This document shows, piece by piece, positions 8,016 through 17,049 of a stretch of DNA of 36,407 nucleotides. Numbering within the stretch: position 1 is the stretch's first letter; each line of letters begins with the position of its first letter. This DNA is from DATKPC01 sp035524275 (lineage in GTDB: Bacteria; Pseudomonadota; Gammaproteobacteria; Burkholderiales; Burkholderiaceae_F): assembly GCA_035524275.1 (NCBI GenBank), contig DATKPC010000129.1:1-36407 (forward strand). Direction: 5' to 3'. The notes below the pieces were generated by a model. That model was not told where the DNA came from. It did no database searches and saw only the letters and a list, made by a program, of their open reading frames with translations. The translations under genes and the position numbers were made by a program.

Positions 8016-8864
8016 ATGACACCCCGTCGCAGAGAACTTGTCCTGGCCGCGGCGCTTGCAACGGCCGGTCATCCGCTCGTCCGCGCGTCCGACCGGCCGG
8101 CAGACGGCGGGGCAAAACCCGCGCCAGGCGCGCCGTCCGGCATGGCGCACGACATGCCCGCGCAGTGGATGGGATCGGAGCAGATCGCCTTCCTGGTCTA
8201 TCCGGAGTTCACGGCGCTCGATATGGTCGGTCCGCAGTACATGTTCGCCAGCCTCATGGGCGCCACCGTCCACCTTGTCGCGAGGACGCGCGATCCGGTA
8301 AGGAGCGACACCGGTCTCGCTTTCGTACCTTCGGCGACCTTCGACGAATGTCCGAGCGAGTTGGACATCCTCTGCGTTCCGGGCGGCTCGCGCGGTACGC
8401 TCGCGGCCATGGAGGACCATGAGACCCTGCGTTTCCTGAAGGATCGCGGCTCGCGTGCCAAGTACGTCACGTCGGTCTGCACGGGGTCCCTGCTGCTCGG
8501 TGGAGCGGGACTACTGGACGGCTACAAAGCAACCTCGCATTGGGCGACCCGCCGGCTGCTGTCGGTCTTCGGCGCCACGCCGACACGCGGCCGGGTGGTG
8601 CGTGACCGCAACAGGATCACGGGTGCGGGCGTCACCGCGGGAATCGATTTTGGCCTGTATCTGGTGGGCCAGCTTCGCGACCGCCAATACGCCGAGGGCG
8701 TGCAGCTCCTCGCCGAATATGCGCCTGAGCCGCCTTACGATGCCGGCACGCCTGAGCGCGCACCGGCGCCGGTCAGGACCCTGATGGACGGCATGTTCGT
8801 GGACTTTGTCAAAAGGGCCGAAGCCGTGGGGCGCGCAGCATTTGCAAGCGCCAAGCAAATCTAA
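8016..8864 (+). CDS. Exported DJ-1/PfpI-family protein, isonitrile hydratase-like
   Basis: A 282-residue protein. The N-terminus TPRRRELVLAAALATAG looks like a short Tat-type or Sec signal, followed by a flexible linker to about residue 50. The core is a DJ-1/PfpI domain: FTALDMVGP at 65-73, VPGG at 121-124, the nucleophile elbow SVCTGSLLLGGAGLL with C155, and TSHW at 173-176. The TALDxVGP, CTGxLLLGxAGLL and ATxHW pattern matches isonitrile hydratase (InhA) of Pseudomonas and the amidotransferase-like domain of some AraC regulators; there is no DNA-binding domain here. The catalytic Asp of InhA would correspond to D69. Known isonitrile hydratases are cytoplasmic, so a signal peptide is unusual. 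The ATG lies 10 bases after the receptor stop with GAGGAA upstream, so the two genes are co-transcribed. Confidence 0.85.
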   Translation: MTPRRRELVLAAALATAGHPLVRASDRPADGGAKPAPGAPSGMAHDMPAQWMGSEQIAFLVYPEFTALDMVGPQYMFASLMGATVHLVARTRDPVRSDTGLAFVPSATFDECPSELDILCVPGGSRGTLAAMEDHETLRFLKDRGSRAKYVTSVCTGSLLLGGAGLLDGYKATSHWATRRLLSVFGATPTRGRVVRDRNRITGAGVTAGIDFGLYLVGQLRDRQYAEGVQLLAEYAPEPPYDAGTPERAPAPVRTLMDGMFVDFVKRAEAVGRAAFASAKQI

Positions 8865-9106
8865 GGATGGTTGTTTTCGCGTCCAGCGTTCTGGACCTGG
8901 CGATGCCGGATATTCAACGGGGCGCCGCTCCTCATGCCGCTTGTAGACCGGACACCCGCTTCGGATCGTGTGCCGCGACCCGACACCGGACCCGGTCCGA
9001 ATCTGCAACGCCTGGGAAAAAGCAGCCTCGGTTTCGAGAATCCACGCGGGTCCGGCATGTCGGTCGCGAGCGTCGGCGATAATCGGCGCGCAACCTGGGA
9101 GGGAAC

Positions 9107-9523
9107 ATGAACGCCATCGTCAACGATTCGCGCCAGCCGGCTCCGTCGCTGGTCACCGTCACCCATCTCGTCTATGCGCTGCATGCCGTGAGCCTCGTGC
9201 TGGGAGGCTTCGGCGCCTCCTCGATCGTCGGGACGTTCCTGTTCGGCTGGCCGTCGATCATCGCGGTCATCATCAACTACGTGAAGCGCGGCGAGGTCGA
9301 GGGCACCTACCTCGAGTCGCATTTCCGCTGGCAGATCCGCACCTTCTGGTTCGCGCTGCTGTGGGCGATCCTCGTCGCCGCCGTCTCGTCGCTGCTGCTC
9401 GTCGTGCTGATCGGCTTCGCGACCTGGTCGCTCGGGATGTTCGCGCTGGCCATCTGGGCCATCTACCGCGTCGCCCGCGGCTGGCTGGCACTGCGCGACG
9501 GCAAGGCGATGCCGGTGGCGTGA
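9107..9523 (+). CDS. DUF4870-like small membrane protein
   Basis: A 138-residue integral membrane protein with about three to four hydrophobic segments (near 18-40, 45-58, 83-105 and 106-125). The central block VIINYVKRGEVEGTYLESHFRWQIRTFWF resembles a small membrane family of betaproteobacteria related to DUF4870/Tic20-like proteins, of unknown function. A GGGAGG ribosome site precedes the ATG. A GATAAT at 9078-9083 could be a -10 element, though no matching -35 is clear. It is convergent with the PPK2 gene, 25 bases apart. Confidence 0.8.
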   Translation: MNAIVNDSRQPAPSLVTVTHLVYALHAVSLVLGGFGASSIVGTFLFGWPSIIAVIINYVKRGEVEGTYLESHFRWQIRTFWFALLWAILVAAVSSLLLVVLIGFATWSLGMFALAIWAIYRVARGWLALRDGKAMPVA

Positions 9524-9548
9524 GCTCGGCCGGGCCGGGCAGGCGGCC

Positions 9549-10427
9549 CTACCCTGCCGCCTGCAATTGCTTGCGCATCGCCTCGAGTTCCTTCAGGCGC
9601 TGCGCATCCGCCTTCGGGTAGTCGAGGCCGAGGCCTTCCAGCAGGTCGGTGACGACCTGCGAGATCAGCAGTCGCGCGGTGAACTTGTCGTCCGCCGGGA
9701 TCACGTACCACGGCGCATGCGACGTACTGGTCGCCGCGAGGCAGTCGCCGTAGGCGCGCCGGTACGCACCCCAGCAGCGGCGCTCCTCCAGGTCGGCCGC
9801 CGAGATCTTCCAGCGCTTGCTCGGCGTCTCGATGCGGTCGAGCAACCGGCGCCGCTGTTCCTCCTTCGAGAGGTGGAGGAAGAACTTGACGATCCGCGTG
9901 CCGTCCGCATGCAGGTGCCGCTCCAGGTCCACGATCGAGCGGTAGCGCTCCGGCCAGATCGCCGAGATGCGCCGCGCACGGTACGGCACGTCCTCCGCGC
10001 GCAGCAGCTCCGGGTGCACGCGGACGATCAGCACCTCCTCGTAGTACGAGCGGTTGAAGATCCCGATCTGGCCGCGGCGCGGCAGCCGCTGCGTCGTTCG
10101 CCACAGGAAATCGTGATCCAGCTCCTCGGCGCTCGGATGCCGGAAGCTGTGGACCTGGCAGCCCTGCGGATTGACTCCGGACATCACGTGCGCGATCGCA
10201 CCGTCCTTGCCGGCGGCATCCATCGCCTGGAAGACGAGCAGCACCGCGTAGCGGTTCGACGCGTAGAGCTTCGACTGCAGGCTGCGCAGGCGCGCGATGT
10301 GCGCCGCAAGCTGCTCGTCGTAGTCCGCCTTCGAGCGGTAGACGGGCTCCACGCGCGTCGGCCACGCCGCGAGCTTGACCTGGGTTCCCTCCGCGACGCG
10401 GTAGCGCGCGATCTTGAGCTTCGTCAT
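9549..10427 (-). CDS. ppk2: Polyphosphate kinase 2, class III type (polyP:AMP/ADP phosphotransferase)
   Basis: A 292-residue PPK2 enzyme that moves phosphate between polyphosphate and nucleotides. The Walker A-like FQAMDAAGKDG is at 66-76, followed by VMSGVNPQGCQVHSF, HDFLWR at 105-110, the Walker B-like IGIFNRSYYEEV at 121-132 and the lid FFLHLSKEEQRRR. The QAMDAAGKDGAI and HDFLWR wording is that of class III enzymes, which can phosphorylate both AMP and ADP; the exact nucleotide range is inferred. The start codon overlaps the mnmC stop as ATGA, so the two genes are translationally coupled. It differs clearly from the class I PPK2 at 15853-17049. Confidence 0.92.
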   Translation of the reverse strand: MTKLKIARYRVAEGTQVKLAAWPTRVEPVYRSKADYDEQLAAHIARLRSLQSKLYASNRYAVLLVFQAMDAAGKDGAIAHVMSGVNPQGCQVHSFRHPSAEELDHDFLWRTTQRLPRRGQIGIFNRSYYEEVLIVRVHPELLRAEDVPYRARRISAIWPERYRSIVDLERHLHADGTRIVKFFLHLSKEEQRRRLLDRIETPSKRWKISAADLEERRCWGAYRRAYGDCLAATSTSHAPWYVIPADDKFTARLLISQVVTDLLEGLGLDYPKADAQRLKELEAMRKQLQAAG

Positions 10428-12496
10428 CCCGGTCCTCCGGATCGTTGCGGGTCTTCCTGGCCGTCTTGTTGCCCCGGCCCCGCCGCCCACGCGCTCGGGA
10501 CAGCGCCCGCGACGGGGCGGCCCGCACGAAGGCGCTGCAGCGCGAAGCGCGCCGGGTCCAGCGCCGCGGCCAGTTCGCGCTCGATCGGCCACGGCTCGCC
10601 CTCGACCTGGGCGGCCACCTGCTCGGCGGCCAGCGAGGACAACGCGAGCCCGCGCGAGCCCAGCGCGAGCAGCGCATAGGCGCCGGCGCGCCGCGGCAGG
10701 TCGGCCGGATGCGCGCCGCGCAGCCGCGCGCGCGCTTCCGGCGCCGTCGTCGCATCGACGTCGAGCAGCGCGCCGGCGAGCGGCAACCGGTCGCGCGCCA
10801 CGCAGCGCACCGCGTGGAAGACGCCGGCGACGGCCGCGCGGCGCCCCAGGTCGGCGCGCGCCAGCATCCGCGCCAGCCGCTCGCGATTGGCCTCGTGCGC
10901 CGCGTCGTCGTCGAGGCCGACGGCCACATCGCGCCCCGGCAGCGGCGTTTCGTACGTGGCGCCAATCGCCGCCGGCGCGCCGGCGAACGCGGGCACCGCG
11001 TAGCCGTCGCCGGCGAGCCCGGCGCGCAGCGCCGACAGCTCGCCGGGCTGCAGCAGCGAGATCCTCCCGCCGATGCCGGCCAGCGGCGCACCGCCGGTAT
11101 CGAGCAAGCGCGGGGCATCGAGCGCGTTCGCGAGGACGACGATCGCGCCGTCGAGCGTCGCGCCGCGCGCCGACGTGGCGCGCCAACCGGCCGCCGTCGC
11201 GTCCAGCCGCACGACGTCGAATCCCGGATGCACCCGTATGAGAGGCTGGCGCAGCAGCATGTCGCACCAGCGCGCGGCCGCGACGATCGCGCCGGAGGGA
11301 AACCACAGGCCGCCACGCCGCGGCGCCAGCCCCAGGTCGCCCGCGATCGTTGCCGCGTCGCGAAATCCGAGGAATTCCGGCGGCGCCTCGCCGCTCTCCG
11401 CCAGGTCGCGAAAAGCCGCCTCGGCGGCGTCGTCCTCGGCCTGCCGGAATACGCCGCAGGGCTGCCAAAGGCGCCGCGCCGACGGATTCGCGTCGGGGCC
11501 CCCCGACGACGGCTCGAACTCGCCGAGGACCTGTCGCGCATGCAGGAAACCGGCGCGCGACAGGCGCGCGGCGACGCTGTCGTCGGCCGTCGGGTGCGGA
11601 TGCAGCAGCCCCGTCGGCAATGCCGAGGCGCCGCTCGCGATCCGCTCGCCGCGTTCCAGGACGTCGACGCGCCATCCGCGGCGCGCCAGCGCTGCCGCAC
11701 ACGACGCGCCGGCGAGCCCGCTGCCGACGACGATTGCGCTGCGCTCGCCGCCGTAGGCCGCCGGCGGTTCATGGCGCCTGAGCTTCCAGCGCGGGGCGAA
11801 GCGGGCGACGAGCATCTCGCGCTTGCGACCGAAGCCCGGCACGAGGCCGACTTCGAACCCGCTCGCGGTCAACCCGTCCTGGACCGAGCGTGCGGCGGTG
11901 TACGTCGCCAGGGTCGCGCCGGGGCGCGCAAGGCGTGCCAGCGCCTTGAGCAGCGCTTCGCCCCACAGGTCCGGATTGCGCGCCGGCGCGAAACCGTCGA
12001 GGAAGAACGCATCGGCGCCGAGCGCCCACTGCGGGACCAGGCGCTTCGCGTCGCCCAGTCCGAGTGTCAGCACGACGCGACCGCCCTCGAATTCCATCCG
12101 GTGCACGCCGGGCAGCGGCAGCGGCCATGCGGCCGCAAGCTGCCGCCCGAGATCGGCGACCTCCGGCGCGGCCCACGCCGCCAGCTCGGCGGCCGGCAGA
12201 GGGTGCAATTCGACCGACACGAAATGCAGGCGCCGCGGGCGCTGCGGGTCGTCGCGCCACGCCTGCCACGTGGCGAGGAAGTTGGTCCCGAGCCCGAAGC
12301 CGGTTTCGACGATCACGAACTGGTCGCGACCCGCCCAGCGGCCGGGCAGTCCGTTGCCACCGAGGAACACGTGGCGCGCCTGCCCCCATGCGCCGTCCCG
12401 GCTCGCATAGACGTCGCCATATCTCGAGGAAAACGGCGCTCCGGACGGATCGAAGTCGAGCGACGCCGGCGCGACGCGTGGTCCGGGAAAAACCAT
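10424..12496 (-). CDS. mnmC: Bifunctional tRNA mnm5s2U34 biosynthesis enzyme MnmC
   Basis: A 690-residue two-domain enzyme for the last two steps of 5-methylaminomethyl-2-thiouridine at tRNA position 34. The N-terminal MnmD methyltransferase domain covers about 1-240, with the SAM-binding ETGFGLGTNFLATW at 64-77 and the FFLDGFAPARNPDLW motif at 164-178. The C-terminal FAD-dependent oxidoreductase (MnmC1) begins at about 253 with a dinucleotide-binding GSGLAGASCAAALARRGW and continues with SGASALPTGLLHPH. Length and domain order match full fused MnmC. The ATG at 12496 lacks a strong ribosome site. It is divergent from the MFS gene and overlaps the downstream ppk2 gene by 4 bases. Confidence 0.95.
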   Translation of the reverse strand: MVFPGPRVAPASLDFDPSGAPFSSRYGDVYASRDGAWGQARHVFLGGNGLPGRWAGRDQFVIVETGFGLGTNFLATWQAWRDDPQRPRRLHFVSVELHPLPAAELAAWAAPEVADLGRQLAAAWPLPLPGVHRMEFEGGRVVLTLGLGDAKRLVPQWALGADAFFLDGFAPARNPDLWGEALLKALARLARPGATLATYTAARSVQDGLTASGFEVGLVPGFGRKREMLVARFAPRWKLRRHEPPAAYGGERSAIVVGSGLAGASCAAALARRGWRVDVLERGERIASGASALPTGLLHPHPTADDSVAARLSRAGFLHARQVLGEFEPSSGGPDANPSARRLWQPCGVFRQAEDDAAEAAFRDLAESGEAPPEFLGFRDAATIAGDLGLAPRRGGLWFPSGAIVAAARWCDMLLRQPLIRVHPGFDVVRLDATAAGWRATSARGATLDGAIVVLANALDAPRLLDTGGAPLAGIGGRISLLQPGELSALRAGLAGDGYAVPAFAGAPAAIGATYETPLPGRDVAVGLDDDAAHEANRERLARMLARADLGRRAAVAGVFHAVRCVARDRLPLAGALLDVDATTAPEARARLRGAHPADLPRRAGAYALLALGSRGLALSSLAAEQVAAQVEGEPWPIERELAAALDPARFALQRLRAGRPVAGAVPSAWAAGPGQQDGQEDPQRSGGPG

Positions 12497-12668
12497 TCTC
12501 GGATGCTAACGCACGGGCGGCGGCCCGCCGGGGCGGCCGGGTCCGCCAGCCCCGTAAAATCGCTGCACTGCACCGGGCGCGCCGCGGCGGGCGCACGAAC
12601 CGCGCCCGCCGCCCGACCCGGCCTCTCGCCCGACCTTTGAAGGATCGCCTGGCCTCCAGACGACTGCC

Positions 12669-14090
12669 GTGGACAACACTTCCTCCTCCGCCACAACGCC
12701 GGCGTCCGCCGTGGACGCCTCCTTCTCGCGCCGGCTGATGCGCGCGCTTTTCGTCGGCGTCTTCATGTCGGCGCTGGATACCGCCGTGATCGGTCCCGCG
12801 ATTCCGGTGCTGCGCGACACCTTCGGCGTCGGCCTGCGGGAAATCGGCCTCGTGATGATCGTCTTCGTGCTCTTCTCGCTCTCGAGCACGGCGCTGATGG
12901 CCAACCTGAGCGACCGCTACGGCCGTCGCCCGATCTACCTCGTGTGCGTCACGCTGTTCGCCGTCGGGTCGTTGATGATCGCCGTGTCGCCGCGCTTCGG
13001 TTACCTGCTGCTCGGCCGCGCGGTCCAGGGCATCGGCTCGGGCGGCATCATGCCGACCGCGAGCGCCGCGATCGGCGACGCGTTCCCGCCGGAACGGCGC
13101 GGTCGCGCGCTCGGACTGATCGGCGCCACGTACGGCATGGCCTTCGTGCTCGGCCCGCCGCTCGCCGGCCTGCTGATGGTCGTCGCAAGCTGGCATTGGA
13201 TCTTCCTGATCAACCTGCCGATCGCCGCCCTCGTGCTGGCGACCGGCGCGCGCGTCCTGCCGCACCATCCGCCGCACGAGGCGCATCCGCCGCTCGACGT
13301 GAGCGGCATCGTCGTCGTCTTCGCGCTGCTGAGCGCGCTCGTCCTCGGCATCACCCGCGTCGTCGACTCGTTCACCGGCAACCTCCTGTGGCCGTGGTTC
13401 CTCGGCATCGTCATCGTGCTGCTGCCGCTGCTCGTGCGGATCGAACGACGCGCCGCGGCGCCGATGATCCCGCTGTCGCTGTTCGGCAATCGGCAACTGG
13501 TGACGACCTACCTGCTCACCGTCGGCGCCGGATTCGGAATGGGCAGCGTCGTCTTCCTCGCCTCGATCGCCACCGGGGTCCACGGCATCGCGACGCGCAA
13601 CGCCGGCTTCGTGCTGCTGCCGCTCGTCGTCTGCTCGATGCTGGGCTCGATGGGCGCGGGACGGCTGCTGAACCGCCTTGGGCCACGCACGCTGATCCTC
13701 GGCGGGTTCGCGCTGCTGTGCCTGGGCTACGCCGGATCGGCCCTCACAGGCCTCGGGCTATGGGCCTTCCTGCTCGCCTCGATGCCGGTCGGCCTCGGCG
13801 TCGGCGTCGTCGTCGGCGGCGCGTTGCGCACGATCGCGATCGACGAGGCGCCCGCCGCGGTCCGCGGCTCGGCGCAGGGGCTGATCAACATCTGCACCGC
13901 GATCGGCACGCTGCTGTCGGCCGCGGCGATCGGCGCACTCGCCGATTTCAGCGGCGGCGGCCCGCGGGGATTCTCGGTCGCCTACGACGCCGTCGCGGCG
14001 ACGATGCTCCTGATGTGGCTGCTGGCGCTGACGCTGCGCCACGGCGCCATCGTGCAGGCTCCGCTGGAAGCGCCGTCATCGATGGGGTGA
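12669..14090 (+). CDS. MFS transporter, multidrug-efflux type
   Basis: A 473-residue major facilitator protein of the inner membrane. TM1 carries ALDTAVIGPAIPVL, the first cytoplasmic loop has motif A as LSDRYGRRPIYL (around 80), and TM4-5 has RAVQGIGSGGIMPTASAAIGD and GPPLAGLLMV. The overall pattern is that of drug:H+ antiporters, possibly with 14 helices. The start is taken as GTG 12669, the first start in frame, but no good ribosome site precedes it; ATG at 12738 (MRALFVG) is an alternative that would remove a polar N-terminal stretch. The substrate is not predictable. Confidence 0.9.
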   Translation: MDNTSSSATTPASAVDASFSRRLMRALFVGVFMSALDTAVIGPAIPVLRDTFGVGLREIGLVMIVFVLFSLSSTALMANLSDRYGRRPIYLVCVTLFAVGSLMIAVSPRFGYLLLGRAVQGIGSGGIMPTASAAIGDAFPPERRGRALGLIGATYGMAFVLGPPLAGLLMVVASWHWIFLINLPIAALVLATGARVLPHHPPHEAHPPLDVSGIVVVFALLSALVLGITRVVDSFTGNLLWPWFLGIVIVLLPLLVRIERRAAAPMIPLSLFGNRQLVTTYLLTVGAGFGMGSVVFLASIATGVHGIATRNAGFVLLPLVVCSMLGSMGAGRLLNRLGPRTLILGGFALLCLGYAGSALTGLGLWAFLLASMPVGLGVGVVVGGALRTIAIDEAPAAVRGSAQGLINICTAIGTLLSAAAIGALADFSGGGPRGFSVAYDAVAATMLLMWLLALTLRHGAIVQAPLEAPSSMG

Positions 14091-14115
14091 AGGGCGGGCG
14101 CTCGAATCCGTCGCG

Positions 14116-14136
14116 GCGCCGGGCGACCGCCGGCGC
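14116..14136. terminator. GC-rich hairpin between convergent genes, possible bidirectional terminator
   Basis: GCGCCGG at 14116-14122 pairs with CCGGCGC at 14130-14136 across a 7-base loop. It sits in the 63-base gap between two convergent genes. There is no T-run, so it is not a classical intrinsic terminator. Confidence 0.3.
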
Positions 14137-14153
14137 GGCGTTGAGCGCAAGAC

Positions 14154-15743
14154 TCACCGCGACGCGGCACCCGTCGACAGGATCCGAACCTGCGGCGTCT
14201 CGTACAGCCGCGCCGCCTTCGCCCCCAGCGCCTCCTCGACCGGATTCGGCGGCCCGAAGACGATCACATCGTCGTAGCGCAGCTGCAACGCCGACGCATC
14301 GACGACCGGATTGCCGCCGTCGGGGTGCCGCGCGAGGCGCGCCGGCCCGACGTAGGCCTGGCGGAAGCCGACCCAGACGGGACGGAACGGCATCACGTTG
14401 AACCCGGACAGCAGGATGCTGCGGTCGACGATGCCCCACGCCGCGAAGTACGGAGACAGCTCGCCGCGGCCACGAGCGGGCGACGCGGCGACGGTCGCCA
14501 CGCGCGCGCCTTCCGGCAACCGGTCGAGCGCCGCGCGCAGCGCCGCGTAGTCGGCATCGCGCCGGTTCCATTGGATCAACGCGTCGGCGGACGTGGCGAT
14601 CGTCGCCATGGCCGTGAGCGCGAGGATCGGCATCTCGACGCCGGCCTCGGCGCGCGCATTGACTTCCAGGCCGGCCCACAGGATCAGCAGCAAGGCCGGC
14701 AGCAGTCGCGCGTCGACGCTTTCGGATCCGAAGCCGGAATACGGCAGCAGCAGGATCGACAGCGCGACCGGGATCGCGATCCACCCGACGGCGGGAAGAA
14801 ACCGCACGACGCCGCGCAGCGCCGCGACCATGATCAGCAGCACGATCAGCAGCGGCAGCACGAACAGCCACGAGGGTTCCGGCGGAATGCCGGCGAGCGG
14901 CAACGACGCGAGCAGCACGAGCTTGTGTTGCAGGATCGCGCTCCAGCTGAGCGCCTGCTGCGGCTCGACCCAGCTCGCCGCGGCCGTTGGCCGGACGCTG
15001 ACGACGTAGATGATCTCGGCCGGGATGAACTGCCCGATCGCGACCAGCACCGGCGAGATGCCCCCGCGTCCGCCGCCGCCGGCATCCTGCTCCGCGGTGC
15101 CGGTCGTTGCGACGACGTTGCGCAGCTGCCAGCCGAGGACGCCCAGCACGTAGATGCCGAAAGCACTCAGGTGGCCGAGATAGAGAACCGTAGCGCCTCC
15201 CGCGAATGCCGCGAAGCGACCCCAGCCGGCGCGTCCGCCCCAGCGGACCCACGCGGCGAGCAGCCAGAACGCGACGCCAAGCGCCGCGACATAGTTGAGG
15301 TAGCCCGCGAGGAGCGCGACGTTGTGGGAAAAGATCAGCACGCCAAGCTGGATCGCCGACAGGCGGCCGCTGAGCGCGCGGCTCAGGGCGATCGTTCCGC
15401 TCGCCAGAGACAGCGACGCGAACGACGCGAACAGCTTCACCGCGAGCGGCGCGCCGACCGCGCCTGCAAGCGGCGGCAGCAACGCGTCCATCGCCAGGTT
15501 CGGGACGATCAGCGAGCGGTCGATCGCGTAGTAGTTCTGCAGCCACGGCGTGTTCGTGCCGGCCTGCAGCAGGTGGATGCGCGCGACGTGGTCGGCGAAC
15601 TCCAGGATGTCGGGGTAGGTGACGAGGTAGAGCGGGACCTGCGTCGCGACGAAGAGGATCGCGAAGACGAGCGCAAACTGGCCCCACGGCAGGCCGGCTT
15701 CCTGGTCCTGCTCGAAATCGAGGTCGAGGGCGTCGTCATCCAT
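14154..15743 (-). CDS. Polytopic membrane protein of unknown function (possible GT-C fold)
   Basis: A 529-residue protein with about ten or more hydrophobic segments spread through its first 400 residues and a soluble-looking C-terminal domain of about 130 residues. The short acidic N-terminus (MDDDALDLDFEQDQE) is followed by TM1 and then a first outer loop with YPDILEFADHVARIHLL. Acidic residues followed by DHxAR soon after TM1 are reminiscent of GT-C glycosyltransferases that use lipid-linked sugars, but I see no diagnostic motif and do not assign that function. The ATG at 15743 is preferred; a TTG two codons upstream is possible. It stands alone on the minus strand, convergent with the MFS gene and downstream of the class I ppk2 gene. 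Confidence 0.8.
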   Translation of the reverse strand: MDDDALDLDFEQDQEAGLPWGQFALVFAILFVATQVPLYLVTYPDILEFADHVARIHLLQAGTNTPWLQNYYAIDRSLIVPNLAMDALLPPLAGAVGAPLAVKLFASFASLSLASGTIALSRALSGRLSAIQLGVLIFSHNVALLAGYLNYVAALGVAFWLLAAWVRWGGRAGWGRFAAFAGGATVLYLGHLSAFGIYVLGVLGWQLRNVVATTGTAEQDAGGGGRGGISPVLVAIGQFIPAEIIYVVSVRPTAAASWVEPQQALSWSAILQHKLVLLASLPLAGIPPEPSWLFVLPLLIVLLIMVAALRGVVRFLPAVGWIAIPVALSILLLPYSGFGSESVDARLLPALLLILWAGLEVNARAEAGVEMPILALTAMATIATSADALIQWNRRDADYAALRAALDRLPEGARVATVAASPARGRGELSPYFAAWGIVDRSILLSGFNVMPFRPVWVGFRQAYVGPARLARHPDGGNPVVDASALQLRYDDVIVFGPPNPVEEALGAKAARLYETPQVRILSTGAASR

Positions 15744-15852
15744 CGGCAAGCCTGACTATAAGCCATAGCGGCTTGTCGGTATGACTTAGCGCAACTTACG
15801 ATGCCCGGCGGCCGGACCGGAGCGCGGGCGGGCGACGCCCGGCGCCCTCGCG

Positions 15853-17049
15853 TCAGCTGCCGCCGTTGCTGCTCGCAAGCTGGTCGTCGCCCGCGCTCGG
15901 AACGAGCGACGGACGCCCGACGATCAACGGATCGACCGGTCCGACCGCCGCGAGATCCCGCTTCGTGTACGGCATGCGATGCAGCAGGTAGCGTAGCGCA
16001 TTGAGACGTGCGCGCTTCTTGCAGTCGGACTTGATCACGGTCCAGGGCGCGTCCGACGTGTCGCAGTGCAGGAACATCGTCTCCTTCGCGCGCGTGTAGT
16101 CGTCCCACTTGTCGAGCGAGGCCATGTCGATCGGGCTCAGCTTCCACTGCTTGAGCGGATGCGCCTTGCGTTCCTTGAAGCGACGCCGCTGCTCGTCGCG
16201 GCTGACCGAGAACCAGAACTTGAACAGGTGCACGCCGGATCGAACCAGCTGCCGCTCGAACTCCGGCGTCTGGCGCAGGAACTCGTCGTATTCCGCCGCG
16301 GTACAGAAGCCCATGACGCGCTCGACCCCGGCGCGGTTGTACCAGCTGCGGTCGAACATCACGATCTCGCCGCGCGTCGGCAGGTGCTCGATGTAGCGCT
16401 GGAAATACCATTGCCCGCGCTCGACCTCGCTCGGCTTCTCGAGCGCGACCACCCGCGCGCCGCGCGGATTCAAGTGCTCCATGAAGCGCTTGATGGTGCC
16501 GCCCTTGCCCGCCGCGTCCCGCCCCTCGAACAGGATCACGACCCGCTGCCCGGTGTCCTTGACCCAGGCCTGCAGCTTGAGCAGTTCGACCTGCAGCCGG
16601 TATTTCTGCCGCTCGTAGGTCTTTCGCGCCATCAGGTTCTTGTAGGGGTAGGCGCCCTCGCGCCAGCCGGCGTTCAGCTCCAGGTTCGGGTCGACCTCCG
16701 GTGGCGCCTCTTCGCGCTTGAACAGCGCGCGCCGCAGCGCCTTCACCTCATCCGGCGAGGCGCCGTCGACCAGCGCCTGCAGCTGGCGCAGCAGCTCGTT
16801 GGCCGGTTCGCCGTCGGCCGAGTGCGCCAGCAGGTCGGCGATCACCATCTCCTTCACGGTCGCCGCCGTGCTCGTGCCCCGCGCGACGCGATCGGCCTCC
16901 GCGGCGCGGGCGCCCGGATGCGGCAGCGTGTCGCCGGCCTCGACCGGGCGCGCGCGGCGACGCGCCGCGGCGACGCGGATTCGCGGTTCGTTCGACGCGT
17001 CGGCCGGGTTCGGCGCAACCGCCGCGGAGGTTTCGATTTTTGCGGACAT
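15853..17049 (-). CDS. ppk2: Polyphosphate kinase 2, class I
   Basis: A 398-residue PPK2 of the class I type (polyP-driven ADP phosphorylation; some members favour GDP). The first 130 residues are a low-complexity, charged extension. The catalytic domain has YPYKNLMARKTYERQKY near 134-150, Walker A FEGRDAAGKGGTI at 174-186, EHLNPRGARVVALEKPSEVE at 191-210, Walker B MFDRSWYNRAGVERVMGFC at 231-249, and the lid LFKFWFSVSRDEQRRRFKER. These match the class I enzymes such as Pseudomonas PA0141. The N-terminal extension is longer than in many class I enzymes. No ppk1 or ppx is visible in the window, so the source of polyphosphate lies elsewhere. Confidence 0.94.
   Translation of the reverse strand: MSAKIETSAAVAPNPADASNEPRIRVAAARRRARPVEAGDTLPHPGARAAEADRVARGTSTAATVKEMVIADLLAHSADGEPANELLRQLQALVDGASPDEVKALRRALFKREEAPPEVDPNLELNAGWREGAYPYKNLMARKTYERQKYRLQVELLKLQAWVKDTGQRVVILFEGRDAAGKGGTIKRFMEHLNPRGARVVALEKPSEVERGQWYFQRYIEHLPTRGEIVMFDRSWYNRAGVERVMGFCTAAEYDEFLRQTPEFERQLVRSGVHLFKFWFSVSRDEQRRRFKERKAHPLKQWKLSPIDMASLDKWDDYTRAKETMFLHCDTSDAPWTVIKSDCKKRARLNALRYLLHRMPYTKRDLAAVGPVDPLIVGRPSLVPSAGDDQLASSNGGS

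Noticed and set aside
8881..8896. GTCCAG-CGTT-CTGGAC hairpin after the DJ-1 gene as a terminator
   Set aside because: The stem is only six pairs and no T-run follows on either strand, so it is too weak to call.
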